Source: Streptomyces mutabilis (GTDB lineage: Bacteria > Actinomycetota > Actinomycetes > Streptomycetales > Streptomycetaceae). Taken from it: a stretch of 64,000 nt of DNA. Under the pieces are notes generated by a model, which was not told where the DNA came from, did not search any database, and saw nothing but the letters and a program-made list of their open reading frames with translations. Shown one piece after another: positions 1 to 8,007 of this stretch (its first letter is position 1; each line of letters starts with the position of its first letter). The position numbers were made by a program, and so were the translations under genes. Location of the stretch: contig NZ_BMTT01000006.1 in assembly GCF_014649815.1 (NCBI RefSeq), positions 62,001 through 126,000 of the forward strand. Direction: 5' to 3'.

Positions 1-391
1 CCGTCCCCGCCAGCGCCGAGGCGAGCCCCAGTTGAGAGCCGAACAGGGCGCCGGCGGCCAGGTTCAGCAGCGGACGCGGCACGAACGCGACGGTGCACAC
101 GCCGTACGCCACCGCGTACGCGACGGCCGCCGCGACCCCGCCCAGCTGCGGAGGCCAGCCGTCGGTCAGCAACTGCTGCGGCTGGAACAGCAGCACCGCC
201 GTCGCGGCGGAGGCCAGCAGCAGGACGAGCAGGGAGAGCCTGGACCAAGGAGAGAGCAGGATTCTCGTCACGCGCGCGGCGAAACCGGCCGGTGGGACAG
301 ACCCGCCCGCCGTGGCGACGGCGAGCTCTGCTGCGGCGGACCGGGGAGAGGCCGTGGCGGTGCCCCCAGAGCGGGTGGTGGCATCGAACAT
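1..391 (-). CDS. VTT-domain (TVP38/TMEM64-type) membrane protein, partial
   Basis: The gene runs off the left edge; the ATG is at 391-389 and about 130 residues are visible. A polar Ala/Pro-rich N-terminal tail (about 1-45) is followed by a hydrophobic helix (about 52-69) and then FVPRPLLNLAAGALFG (about 103-118), the typical opening of the VTT (SNARE-associated/DedA-like) domain. Family members are polytopic cytoplasmic-membrane proteins connected with lipid scrambling or proton-coupled transport; the substrate here cannot be inferred. No clear Shine-Dalgarno precedes the start. A second VTT protein, of DedA type, lies at 5737-6360. The family call is good; the function is open. Confidence 0.8.
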   Translation of the reverse strand, partial: MFDATTRSGGTATASPRSAAAELAVATAGGSVPPAGFAARVTRILLSPWSRLSLLVLLLASAATAVLLFQPQQLLTDGWPPQLGGVAAAVAYAVAYGVCTVAFVPRPLLNLAAGALFGSQLGLASALAGT

Positions 392-440
392 CCGGTGACA
401 CTAACCGACAAATGTGTGTGATCGCCGTACGGTGCGTCTC

Positions 441-745
441 ATGAGCGTCACAGCCGAGGAAACTCCGGGGGTGCCCCACAGCCCCTGAGCCGACACCGTA
501 GGAGAGCGGCTGTCCACCCTGTACGGCGCCGCGGCCGATCCCGAACGGGCCGCGAGCGTGCGGGCGTACATGACGGGACGTCGCTCCCTTCGTGGGCCTG
601 ACCTCGCCCGTTCGCCGCGCACCTTCCCGCACCGTCCTGGAAGGCGCGGCCTGGTTGGCGGAGCCGGACCGGCGCCCCGCTGTCGGCGGCTGCCCGAGCG
701 GGAGACCCGTACTTCGCCGTCGATCTCCTGCGCCGTCATGTGACG
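441..745 (+). pseudogene. AlkD-type DNA alkylation repair enzyme, degenerate N-terminal remnant
   Basis: Reading from an ATG at 441 gives 15 codons and then TGA (486-488). The same frame continues with ADTVGERLSTLYGAAADPER and RAASVRAYM, an AlkD-like N-terminus. The match then moves to a second frame (from about 590: FVGLTSPVRRAPSRTVLEG) and a third (from about 690: LPERE, then YFAVDLLRRHV). These pieces follow each other in the order expected for DNA alkylation repair (AlkD, HEAT-like) proteins. One stop and at least two frameshifts are therefore needed, and homology fades after about 100 of the usual 220-240 residues. The gene is a dead, truncated copy unless the sequence has errors. Recognition is by recall of the family, not a search. 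Confidence 0.7.
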
Positions 746-785
746 CATTGCTCTTCCGGATCCCCGTCCGTGTTCCGGCATCCGC

Positions 786-917
786 ATGCTCCACCACCCG
801 CGCCGCAAGGAACGCACCGTCACCGACCGGCTCTTCGGCTGCTGCCTGCGCCAGTGCCGACGCGGCGACTTCTGCGTCGCGTGCGGGAGGCGCTGCGGAA
901 CACCGGCCGTGCGGTGA
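786..917 (+). CDS. Possible 43-aa cysteine-rich small protein
   Basis: A short open frame (ATG 786, TGA 915-917) encodes a basic peptide with six cysteines packed in its second half (FGCCLRQCRRGDFC, then VACGRRCG). The spacing is reminiscent of a small zinc-ribbon or disulfide-knot peptide. There is no convincing Shine-Dalgarno and I recognise no family. It sits between the AlkD remnant and the tuf3 leader, so it may be chance coding or debris of the decayed gene. It is listed because the cysteine density is unusual. Confidence 0.2.
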   Translation: MLHHPRRKERTVTDRLFGCCLRQCRRGDFCVACGRRCGTPAVR

Positions 918-1084
918 CGGCCCGAACCACCCCGCCCGCCAAAACCATTCGACCCCGGACTCGGCGTCGGCGATGATCGGCGTCATGTTCCGGCATGCCT
1001 TCCACCTCGCAGCATCCGCGGTCGCGGATGCCCCGAAGGCTGCCGTCACCCTCTTCCCGGCAGCCGTCGACGGCGCCCGAAGCT

Positions 1085-1127
1085 GACCCTCCCCGGATCG
1101 TCCGGCGGACCCCGCAGGGGGAGGGTC
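1085..1127 (+). promoter_or_regulatory. Inverted repeat in the tuf3 leader region
   Basis: A perfect 10-bp inverted repeat, GACCCTCCCC (1085-1094) and GGGGAGGGTC (1118-1127), encloses a smaller CCGGA/TCCGG hairpin. It ends 52 nt before the tuf3 ATG. It has no T-run, so it is not a classic terminator; an attenuator, mRNA-stability hairpin or operator are all possible. Growth-dependent, ppGpp-linked control of tuf3 has been described in Streptomyces; the link to this structure is inference. Confidence 0.45.
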
Positions 1128-1179
1128 GGCCAGTCACCCCTGGGGTCCCACCACCGCCACGAGGCTTCGAGGAACCGCC

Positions 1180-2349
1180 ATGTCCAAGACGGCGTACGTC
1201 CGCACCAAACCGCACCTCAACATCGGCACGATGGGTCATGTCGACCACGGCAAGACCACCCTGACCGCCGCCATCACCAAGGTCCTCGCCGAGCGCGGCG
1301 CCGGTACCTTCGTGCCGTTCGACCGCATCGACCGCGCCCCCGAGGAGGCGGCGCGCGGCATCACCATCAACATCGCGCACGTCGAGTACGAGACCGACAC
1401 CCGGCACTACGCCCACGTCGACATGCCGGGCCACGCCGACTACGTCAAGAACATGGTCACCGGGGCCGCACAGCTCGACGGGGCGATCCTGGTCGTCTCC
1501 GCGCTGGACGGGATCATGCCGCAGACCGCCGAACACGTCCTGCTGGCCCGGCAGGTGGGCGTCGACCACATCGTGGTCGCCCTCAACAAGGCCGACGCCG
1601 GCGACGAGGAGCTCACCGACCTCGTGGAGCTGGAGGTGCGCGAGCTGCTCACCGCGCACGGTTACGGCGGCGACGCCGTGCCCGTCGTACGGGTCTCCGG
1701 GCTGAAGGCCCTGGAGGGCGCCCCCCGGTGGACAGATTCCGTGGAGGCACTGCTCGACGCCGTGGACACGTACGTGCCCATGCCCGAGCGGTACCTGGAC
1801 GCGCCGTTCCTGCTGCCGGTCGAGAACGTCCTCACCATCACCGGCCGCGGCACGGTCGTCACCGGCGCCGTCGAACGCGGCACCGTCCGCGTCGGCGACC
1901 GGGTCGAGGTGCTGGGCGCCTCCGTCGAGACGGTCGTCACCGGCCTGGAGACCTTCGGCAAGCCGATGGAGGAGGCGCAGGCCGGGGACAACGTGGCGCT
2001 CCTGCTGCGCGGTGTCTCCCGCGACACGGTGCGCCGGGGGCACGTGGTCGCCGCGCCCGGCAGTGTCGTCCCGGCGCGGCGCTTCCGGGCCCAGGTGTAC
2101 GTGCTCTCGGCCCGTGAGGGCGGACGTTCGACGCCGGTCGCCACCGGGTACCGGCCGCAGTTCTACATCCGGACCGCCGACGTGGTCGGGAACGTGGACC
2201 TCGGCGAGGCGGGCGTCGCCCGGCCCGGGGAGACGGTCACGATGACGGTCGAGCTGGGGCGGGACGTGCCGCTCGAGACGGGACTCGGGTTCGCCGTCCG
2301 TGAGGGCGGCCGGACCGTGGGGGCGGGGACCGTGACCGCGGTCGGCTGA
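1180..2349 (+). CDS. tuf3: Elongation factor Tu paralogue, EF-Tu3
   Basis: The 389-residue protein is full length for EF-Tu, the GTPase that delivers aminoacyl-tRNA to the ribosome. G-domain motifs are intact: GHVDHGKT (19-26), RGITI (59-63), DMPGH (81-85), NKAD (136-139) and the SGLKAL region. Domains 2 and 3 follow, ending in GRTVGAG near the C-terminus. It differs from housekeeping EF-Tu at many positions (for example DMPGH for the usual DCPGH), as expected for the divergent tuf3 copy of Streptomyces. The alanine of GRTVGAG, a position where kirromycin resistance arises, is unchanged. The ATG is preceded by GAGG at a suitable distance. It stands alone, not in the str ribosomal operon, behind a structured leader. 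Confidence 0.97.
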   Translation: MSKTAYVRTKPHLNIGTMGHVDHGKTTLTAAITKVLAERGAGTFVPFDRIDRAPEEAARGITINIAHVEYETDTRHYAHVDMPGHADYVKNMVTGAAQLDGAILVVSALDGIMPQTAEHVLLARQVGVDHIVVALNKADAGDEELTDLVELEVRELLTAHGYGGDAVPVVRVSGLKALEGAPRWTDSVEALLDAVDTYVPMPERYLDAPFLLPVENVLTITGRGTVVTGAVERGTVRVGDRVEVLGASVETVVTGLETFGKPMEEAQAGDNVALLLRGVSRDTVRRGHVVAAPGSVVPARRFRAQVYVLSAREGGRSTPVATGYRPQFYIRTADVVGNVDLGEAGVARPGETVTMTVELGRDVPLETGLGFAVREGGRTVGAGTVTAVG

Positions 2350-2374
2350 GGCCGGTCCTTGACACAATGGGCAG

Positions 2375-3220
2375 GTGAACGAAGCCATACCCGTCATGCG
2401 CGTCACCGACCACGGCACCGCCAAGCTCATGCCCGACGTCGACCGGGAACGGGCCTGGCTGCTCACCGTCGACGGGGCTCCGCAGTCCTACGTCGACCTG
2501 GCCGAGCCGGCGCACCTGGAGTTCGAGTACACGCGCCGGCTCGGCCACGTCCTGGACACGGTCGCCGAGCCGGGGCGTGCGCTGGACGTGCTGCACCTGG
2601 GCGGGGGCGCGTTCACCCTGCCCCGGTACCTGGCCGCGACCCGGCCCGGTTCCCGGCAGGACGTCGTGGAGGCCGACCGGGGGCTGCTGGATCTGGTCGC
2701 CGAGCACCTGCCGCTGCCGGACGGCTCGGGCATCACCGCGCACGGCGCCGATGCCCGGGCCTGGCTGGAGGCCGCCCCCGGGGACTCGGCCGACGTCCTG
2801 GTCGCCGACGTCTTCGGGGGCTCGCGGGTGCCCGCGCACCTGACCTCCGTCGGCTACGCCCGCCATGCGGCACGGGTGCTGCGCGCCGACGGCGTGTACG
2901 TGGCCAATCTGGCCGACGGAGCGCCGTTCGGATTCCTGCGGGGTCAACTGGCCACGTACGCCGCGTTCTTCCCGGAGTCGGCGATCATCGCCGAACCGGC
3001 TGTGCTGCGCGGGCGCCGGTTCGGCAACGTCGTCCTCGTCGCCGCGCACCGGCCCCTCGACACGGCGGCGCTGGCCCGGCTCGCCGCCGCCGACGCCTTC
3101 CCGGCCAGGGTCGAGTACGGGCCCGCGCTGCGGGACTTCACCGGCGACGCGCGGCCGGTGCGGGACCAGGAGGCCGTGCCGTCGCCCGTGCCTCCCGCCG
3201 GGGCGTTCGGCATCGGCTGA
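2375..3220 (+). CDS. Spermidine synthase-like (SAM-fold) protein
   Basis: 281 residues with the polyamine-synthase version of the SAM-methyltransferase fold. Motif I is LDVLHLGGGAFTLPRYL (about 69-85), an acidic ribose-binding position is in VVEADRGLL, and VADVFGG (about 143-149) sits where aminopropyltransferases carry their catalytic Asp loop. True spermidine synthases are similar in length; many actinobacterial homologues have unknown substrates, so the activity is not certain. The GTG start is preceded by CACAAT (2363-2368) exactly 6 nt upstream and no Shine-Dalgarno, suggesting a leaderless mRNA separate from tuf3, which ends 25 nt earlier. Confidence 0.85.
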   Translation: MNEAIPVMRVTDHGTAKLMPDVDRERAWLLTVDGAPQSYVDLAEPAHLEFEYTRRLGHVLDTVAEPGRALDVLHLGGGAFTLPRYLAATRPGSRQDVVEADRGLLDLVAEHLPLPDGSGITAHGADARAWLEAAPGDSADVLVADVFGGSRVPAHLTSVGYARHAARVLRADGVYVANLADGAPFGFLRGQLATYAAFFPESAIIAEPAVLRGRRFGNVVLVAAHRPLDTAALARLAAADAFPARVEYGPALRDFTGDARPVRDQEAVPSPVPPAGAFGIG

Positions 3221-3250
3221 GCGCCGGGGACGGCGTCGCGCGACGGGTTC

Positions 3251-4276
3251 CTACGATTCGGTCGGCGGTTCCTCGGTGAGGCGGACGGTGCTCAGGATCT
3301 TCTGGATCGTGGCCTCCGGCACCTCCTCGTCGACGCCCTTGGCGCCGTACAGGTTCCAGGTGACGAAGTCGCCCGCGCCGTTCTTGAAGGCGAAGGTGAT
3401 CGCCTTGCCCTCGGTGTCGCACTTGCCCTTCTGGGGCGTGCCCTGGGAGTACGCCGAGATGACGCTGCCCGCGAGGCCGGAGGTGGTGGTGTACGCCTTG
3501 GGCTTGCCGTACTTGACGCTCTTCTTGTCCGGCTGGGTGTAACCGCCGTAGATCCACCACGGCACCCGCGTCTCGGCCGCCATGTCCGCGTCCTTGGCGC
3601 CGTTCTCGCCGCGGGTACCGGCGGTGGCGAGGGCGGTGCTCTCCTTGCGGCCGTCCTTGTTCTCGTCGGTCGTGCACCACTCGGACTTGAGGTACGCCGG
3701 GGCGGTGACGGTGGTCCGTTCGGTCTCGCCGTCCTCTTCCCACTCGAAGCCGACGCTGGTGTCGGTGCTGTCGAGCTCCCAGTCGGCGGGCACGTCGAAC
3801 ATGGTGCCGAAGCGCGGATTGGCGACGACCTGCCAGCCGTCGATGGTCGCCTGCAGCTCACCGCCGCCGCGCGGGTTGTCCCCGGAGCCGGAAGCGCTCG
3901 GATCCGCTGACGGGGACCCCGACTTCCCGGCGGTCGCGGTCGGCGAGGGCTTCTTGTCCTTGCCGTCGTCGGCCTGGTCGTCCTCGTCACCGCCCAGCAC
4001 CAGGAAGCCGGTGACTCCGGCGGCCACCACGACCGCGAGCGCCGCGACGATCGCGACCAGCTTCGTCCGGTTGCCGCCTCCGCCACCACCGCCGCCGGTG
4101 GCCGGCAGCGGAGCGGTGACGGGCTGCGGCGTGCTCCACTGCTGCTGCCCGTACGCGCCGGGCTGCTGTTGGTAGCCGGGCTGCTGATACGGATTCGGCT
4201 GCTGGTACCCCGGCTGCTGGTACGGATTGTTCTGCGGGTTCTGCTCGCCCCCGGGCGGCTGCTGTCCTGGCCACAT
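3251..4276 (-). CDS. Membrane-anchored extracytoplasmic protein with Gln/Pro-rich N-terminus
   Basis: 341 residues. The cytoplasmic N-terminus (1-60) is built of repeated QQPGYQQ/NPYQQPG units, then a run of eight glycines and one transmembrane helix (about 72-96). A Ser/Pro/Asp/Lys-rich linker (about 97-145) leads to an outside domain of about 190 residues that carries two cysteines (SEWCTTDENKDG; KGKCDTEG). The layout is type II. No enzymatic motif or named family is recognised. It starts MWPGQQPP, as does the decayed neighbour upstream (4313-5104), which also shares the sequence WV(Y/I)YG.(F/Y).QP and the TTSG(I/L)AGSV motif, so the two arose by tandem duplication. Transcription is toward, and convergent with, the spermidine-synthase-like gene. 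Confidence 0.82.
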   Translation of the reverse strand: MWPGQQPPGGEQNPQNNPYQQPGYQQPNPYQQPGYQQQPGAYGQQQWSTPQPVTAPLPATGGGGGGGGNRTKLVAIVAALAVVVAAGVTGFLVLGGDEDDQADDGKDKKPSPTATAGKSGSPSADPSASGSGDNPRGGGELQATIDGWQVVANPRFGTMFDVPADWELDSTDTSVGFEWEEDGETERTTVTAPAYLKSEWCTTDENKDGRKESTALATAGTRGENGAKDADMAAETRVPWWIYGGYTQPDKKSVKYGKPKAYTTTSGLAGSVISAYSQGTPQKGKCDTEGKAITFAFKNGAGDFVTWNLYGAKGVDEEVPEATIQKILSTVRLTEEPPTES

Positions 4277-4312
4277 GAGCAGTCACCCTAATGCCGCTCA
4301 GACACGATTCGG

Positions 4313-5104
4313 TCACTGCCCTTTGTCAGGGACGTACCGAACCGTGGCGAGGATGTTCCGGACGGTGCCGTCCGGCACCTCGTCGTCCACGTCGCACTTG
4401 CTTCCCTTCTCGACCCTGGACGACCGGGAGGTGGCGACGCTGCCCGCGATGCCGGACGTCGTGGTGAACGAGGTCACCGGTCCCGTCGTCACCTTGTCGC
4501 GCGCCGGCTGGGCGAAGGCCCCGTACACCCAGGCCGCCGAATCCTCGCGGGCGATCCCCTCGGTGCCGCGCGCACTGTCGTCGCCGCGCGAGCCTGCGCT
4601 CGCCAGGGGGTGTGATCGACCCGGCCGTCCCGGTCGCTGTCCGCCGCGCACCACTTCTCCTGGAGGACGGCCGGGGCCTTCATGGCGACCAGGGGTGTGT
4701 CCTCGGAATCGTCGTTCTCCGCCACGTAGGTGACCCAGGCGGGCGCCTGCGGCGACCAGAGGCCGGTACGTCGAAGGCAATGCCCGGTTCGCGATCGGTG
4801 ACGACCCGCCAGCCCGCGACGGTCGGCCGTGGACCGTCCGCGCCGTTCGCCGGGTCGTCGACGGCGGACGCGGACGGCGAGGGGGCGGTGGGGCCGGGTC
4901 CGGCCCGGTCGTCCCCGCCGCCCGGGAGGACCGTGCCGGTGACGGCGGCGGCCACGACGACCGCGGCGGCCACGATCGCCACATCGCTGCGGCGTACGGG
5001 TTCGGGCCGCCGCGGGGCTGGTGCCGCCGGTGGCCGGGCTGCCGGTAGGGGCCGGGCTGCCGGTGGTCGGGTCCGCCGGCGGGCGGCTGCTGTCCTGGCC
5101 ACAT
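4313..5104 (-). pseudogene. Decayed tandem paralogue of the 3251-4276 membrane protein
   Basis: The start MWPGQQPPAGG (from 5104) and the end (SFTTTSGIAGSVATSR, then VPDGTVRNILATVRYVPDKG, stop 4315-4313) resemble the intact neighbour, but the middle is spread over three frames. The membrane segment SDVAIVAAAVVVAAAVTGTV is in a second frame and the piece AWVTYVAENDDSEDTPLV...EKWCAADSDRDGR is in a third, before the original frame resumes. At least three frameshifts separate homologous blocks. The second cysteine segment is also shortened. Either the gene is inactivated or the sequence has several indels here; the intact copy next door argues for relaxed selection. Confidence 0.78.
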
Positions 5105-5174
5105 GATCGGCGAGCATTGGCGATCACACCGCAAGCCTGGCCCTCGTATGCTACTCACGGGTAACCTTCCGTCC

Positions 5175-5627
5175 ATGAGCGCAGACCAGATGTCGACAGG
5201 CGAGTTGCTCGCCGCCACGGTGCCGATGGTCCGGACCATGAACCTCGAGTACCTGGAGACCACCCCGGAGAAGGCCGTACTGGCCCTGCCGGACCAGAGC
5301 GAGTACCGCAACCACGTCGGCGGACCGCACGCCGGAGCCATGTTCACGCTGGGCGAGTCGGCCAGCGGCGCGATCGTGCTGGCCGCCTTCGGCGACCAGC
5401 TCTCCCGCGCGGTACCGCTGCCGGTCAACGCGGAGATCGCCTTCAAGAAGATCGCGCTCGGCCCGGTCACGGCCACCGCGACGCTCGGCCGACCCGCCGC
5501 CGAGGTCGTGGCGGAACTGGACGCGGGCAACCGCCCCGAGTTCCCGGTCACCGTCGCCATCCAGCGGGAGGACGGCGCCGTCACCGGTGAGATGACTGTC
5601 ACCTGGACCCTGCGCCCCAACCGCTGA
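5175..5627 (+). CDS. Hotdog-fold thioesterase-like protein (DUF4442/YiiD-C type)
   Basis: 150 residues from MSADQMSTGELL. The core (NHVGGPHAGAMFTLGESASG, about 52-71) is the characteristic helix-capping segment of single-domain hotdog proteins of the DUF4442/YiiD C-terminal group, probably acyl-CoA or acyl-ACP thioesterases acting in the cytoplasm. The substrate is unknown. The ATG at 5175 was chosen because TAACCT (5162-5167) ends 7 nt before it and no Shine-Dalgarno is present, suggesting a leaderless transcript; the frame stays open upstream to 5103 but that stretch is not domain-like. A strong hairpin terminator follows 20 nt after the stop. Confidence 0.85.
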   Translation: MSADQMSTGELLAATVPMVRTMNLEYLETTPEKAVLALPDQSEYRNHVGGPHAGAMFTLGESASGAIVLAAFGDQLSRAVPLPVNAEIAFKKIALGPVTATATLGRPAAEVVAELDAGNRPEFPVTVAIQREDGAVTGEMTVTWTLRPNR

Positions 5628-5646
5628 CGACTGGCGAACCGGTAGG

Positions 5647-5682
5647 CTTCCCGGGTCGCCTCCGTCGAGGCGACCCGGGAAG
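5647..5682 (+). terminator. Strong hairpin terminator after the thioesterase gene
   Basis: A perfect 15-bp stem, CTTCCCGGGTCGCCT (5647-5661) and AGGCGACCCGGGAAG (5668-5682), closes a 6-nt loop. It begins 20 nt after the upstream stop codon and ends about 50 nt before the dedA start. There is no U-run, which is common for Streptomyces terminators. Confidence 0.8.
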
Positions 5683-5736
5683 CGGTCAGGCCCACCCGGA
5701 CCCCATCAGCGGGGGCGCGAATCGGAGGGTGTGGCG

Positions 5737-6360
5737 TTGCACGTCCAGGAGTGGCTCGACACGGTGCCCGCGGTGGCCGTGTACGCCGTGGTGGGTCTCG
5801 TCATCGGTCTGGAGAGTCTGGGCATCCCGTTGCCGGGCGAGATCATCCTGGTCTCGGCGGCCCTGCTCTCCTCCCAGCACGGCGGCGTCGACCCGCTCGT
5901 CCTGGGTGCCTGCGCCAGCGCGGGCGCGGTGGTCGGCGACTCCATCGGGTACGCCATCGGTCGCAAGGGCGGCCGGCCGCTGCTCGCCTGGCTGGGGAGG
6001 AAGTTCCCCAAGCACTTCAGCGAGGGCCACATCGCCACCGCGGAACGGTCCTTCCAGAAGTGGGGCATGTGGGCCGTGTTCTTCGGCCGCTTCGTCGCGC
6101 TCCTGCGCATCTTCGCGGGGCCGCTCGCCGGTGTGCTGCGGATGCCGTACTGGAAGTTCCTGATCGCCAACGTCCTCGGCGGCATCGTCTGGGCGGGCGG
6201 CACCACCGCCGTCATCTACTACGTCGGCGTCGTCGCCGAGTCCTGGCTGAAGCGCTTCTCGTGGCTGGGCCTGGTGCTGGCGGTCGTCATCGGCGTGACC
6301 TCGATGCTCGTCCTGAAGCGCAAGGCGGGCAAGGCCCAGCCGGTGACCGCCGGCGAGTGA
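5737..6360 (+). CDS. DedA family membrane protein
   Basis: About 207 residues, normal for DedA. Visible are the opening hydrophobic stretch with ESLGIPLPGEIIL (around 27-39), the re-entrant GDSIGYAIGRKGG segment, and the second core motif F.GRFVALLRIFAGPLAG (about 110-127), followed by helices to the C-terminus. DedA proteins support membrane homeostasis, probably as lipid scramblases or proton-driven transporters. Start choice: GGAGG at 5724-5728 lies only 2 nt from a GTG at 5731 but 8 nt from the in-frame TTG at 5737, so TTG is preferred; the GTG would add two residues. A hairpin at 5647-5682 separates it from the preceding gene. Confidence 0.9.
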   Translation: MHVQEWLDTVPAVAVYAVVGLVIGLESLGIPLPGEIILVSAALLSSQHGGVDPLVLGACASAGAVVGDSIGYAIGRKGGRPLLAWLGRKFPKHFSEGHIATAERSFQKWGMWAVFFGRFVALLRIFAGPLAGVLRMPYWKFLIANVLGGIVWAGGTTAVIYYVGVVAESWLKRFSWLGLVLAVVIGVTSMLVLKRKAGKAQPVTAGE

Positions 6361-6365
6361 GGCGG

Positions 6366-6442
6366 CCCAAGGGGGGCGCGGGGGCTGTGTCGAACTGCGG
6401 CTCCGCCGCGCGGGCGCGGGCAACCACAAGCAACCCTCGGGC
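6366..6442. repeat. Streptomyces-type extragenic palindromic repeat
   Basis: The intergenic sequence between the convergent dedA and carbonic-anhydrase genes reads like a family of G-rich repeats common between Streptomyces genes: GGGGGGCGCGGGGGCTGTGT followed by a GCGGC-TCC-GCCGC hairpin (about 6397-6409) and a CAACCACAAGCAACC tail. It probably acts as a bidirectional terminator. Membership is from memory of such elements, not from a search. Confidence 0.55.
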
Positions 6443-6447
6443 GCGTC

Positions 6448-6984
6448 CTACCGACCGCCTCCCACCGCTCCCCGATGCTCCACAGCCAGCGCCGCGTACA
6501 TCGTGCCGTTCAGCGTGACCCCCTGACGCTCCTCCTCCGTCAGCTCCCGCTTCACCCTCGCCGGCACCCCCGCGACCAGCGAGCCCGGCGGCACCCGCAT
6601 CCCCTGCGGGACCAACGCCTGCGCCGCGACCAGCGAACCCGCGCCGATCACCGCGCCGTTCAGGACCGTGGCGCCCATGCCGATCAGACAGTCGTCCTCG
6701 ACCGTCGCGCCGTGCACCACGGCGTTGTGCCCTATGGAGACCCGCTCGCCGACAGCGACGGGGAAGCCCGGGTCGGCGTGGAGCGTGCAGTTGTCCTGGA
6801 CGTTGCTGTCCGCGCCGACGGAGATCCGCTCGACGTCGCCGCGCAGCACCGCCCCGTACCAGACGCTCGCGCCGGCGTGCAGCGTCACATCCCCGATGAC
6901 CGAGGACGTCGGCGCCACGAAGGCCTCCGCGTCCACCTGGGGGTCCTTGCCGCCGATGCCCGTGATCAGCGCCTGCTGCGTCAT
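6448..6984 (-). CDS. Gamma-class carbonic anhydrase family protein
   Basis: 178 residues forming a left-handed beta-helix of hexapeptide repeats (for example SVIGDVTLHAGASVWYGAVL). The three zinc-ligand histidines of the gamma-carbonic anhydrase family are present: H69 (NCTLHAD), H86 and H91 (SIGHNAVVHG). Members hydrate CO2 or act as related CoA-metabolite enzymes (CaiE/PaaY-like), so carbonic anhydrase activity is probable, not proven. The start at 6984 follows GGAGG by 7 nt on the minus strand. It is convergent with dedA and divergent from another left-handed helix protein at 7059. Confidence 0.93.
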   Translation of the reverse strand: MTQQALITGIGGKDPQVDAEAFVAPTSSVIGDVTLHAGASVWYGAVLRGDVERISVGADSNVQDNCTLHADPGFPVAVGERVSIGHNAVVHGATVEDDCLIGMGATVLNGAVIGAGSLVAAQALVPQGMRVPPGSLVAGVPARVKRELTEEERQGVTLNGTMYAALAVEHRGAVGGGR

Positions 6985-7058
6985 CTTCGCCTCCTGCTCG
7001 GGTGGTGTAGGGCACCGTACGCCACCTGGTGGGGTGAAGATCACAGGCCTCCGCAGTC

Positions 7059-7892
7059 ATGGCCGTACCGCACGCCGACTACCGTGAGTGGGTGCCGAAG
7101 CGCAAGAACACGTTCTCGTCCTGGACCGGTCGGCTCGCGCAGCGGGCCGTCCACGCGGGCTGGGCCTGGGTGCAGCGCACCGGCTCCGTCACCGCCGCCC
7201 ACCCCGGACGCTTCCGCTTCGGCGCGCTGGGCACGGGCACCCGGCTCGCCTTCCCCCTCGGCACGGTCTTCGGCGAGCCCTGGATCCACGTCGGCTCCCA
7301 CTGCATCATCGGCGAGCAGGTCACCCTGACCGCCGGCCTCATGCCCGACCTCGACCTCGGTCCCGAACCGATCCTGCGCATCGGCGACGGCGTCGTCCTG
7401 GGCCGCGGCAGCCACGTCATCGCGGACACCACGGTCACCATCGGCAGCGACTGCTACTTCGGCCCGTACGTCTACGTCACCTCCACCAACCACTCCTACG
7501 ACGACCCGCACCAGCCCATCGGCAAGCAGTGGCCCCGGATGGACCCGGTGGAGATCGGCCCCGGCTGCTGGATCGGCACCGGCGCGGTGATCCTGCCCGG
7601 CGCGCGCGTCGGCCGGAACGTGGTGGTGGCCGCCGGCGCCGTGGTCCGGGGCACGGTCCCCGACCACGCCGTGGTGGCGGGCGCCCCCGCCCGCGTCGTG
7701 CGGCGCTGGACGTCCGACGACGGCTGGCAGCCGCCACTGCGGACCCCGGCCCCAGTGCCGATCCCCGACGGGATCACGCCGGGACAGCTGAGGGCGCTGT
7801 CGGCGCTGGACGACGAGGCGGTGGCCCGGCTCGCCGGGCTGGACGACCGGTCGGCGGCGGGGAAGTCGGCGGAGCCGGCGGGCGAGGGCTGA
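7059..7892 (+). CDS. Hexapeptide-repeat acyltransferase
   Basis: 277 residues. Hexapeptide repeats with a typical acetyltransferase layout occur at about 85-220: HVGSHCIIGEQVTLT, IADTTVTIGSDCYFGPYVYV, the catalytic-type TSTNHSYDDP (His about 149) and the closing WIGTGAVILPGARVGRNVVV. The C-terminus (about 235-277) is a low-complexity tail. It most resembles O-acyltransferases that modify sugars or glycolipids; the acceptor is unknown. The start is uncertain: ATG 7059 lacks a Shine-Dalgarno, while a GTG at 7092 lies just after TACCGT and could be a leaderless start removing 11 residues. Confidence 0.85.
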   Translation: MAVPHADYREWVPKRKNTFSSWTGRLAQRAVHAGWAWVQRTGSVTAAHPGRFRFGALGTGTRLAFPLGTVFGEPWIHVGSHCIIGEQVTLTAGLMPDLDLGPEPILRIGDGVVLGRGSHVIADTTVTIGSDCYFGPYVYVTSTNHSYDDPHQPIGKQWPRMDPVEIGPGCWIGTGAVILPGARVGRNVVVAAGAVVRGTVPDHAVVAGAPARVVRRWTSDDGWQPPLRTPAPVPIPDGITPGQLRALSALDDEAVARLAGLDDRSAAGKSAEPAGEG

Positions 7893-8007
7893 GCGTCGGG
7901 GCGCCTGGCAGTACAGTTCGGTGAACGTTCGGGTGCGGCCTGGCCGACGGTGGTCCGGGGGACGGCACCGCGTCGTCCGGACCAGTGAACCAACGCATGG
8001 ACGGAAT

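Noticed and set aside
820..2466. Minus-strand frame antisense to tuf3
   Set aside because: tuf3 is unmistakable on the plus strand; the antisense frame has no motif.
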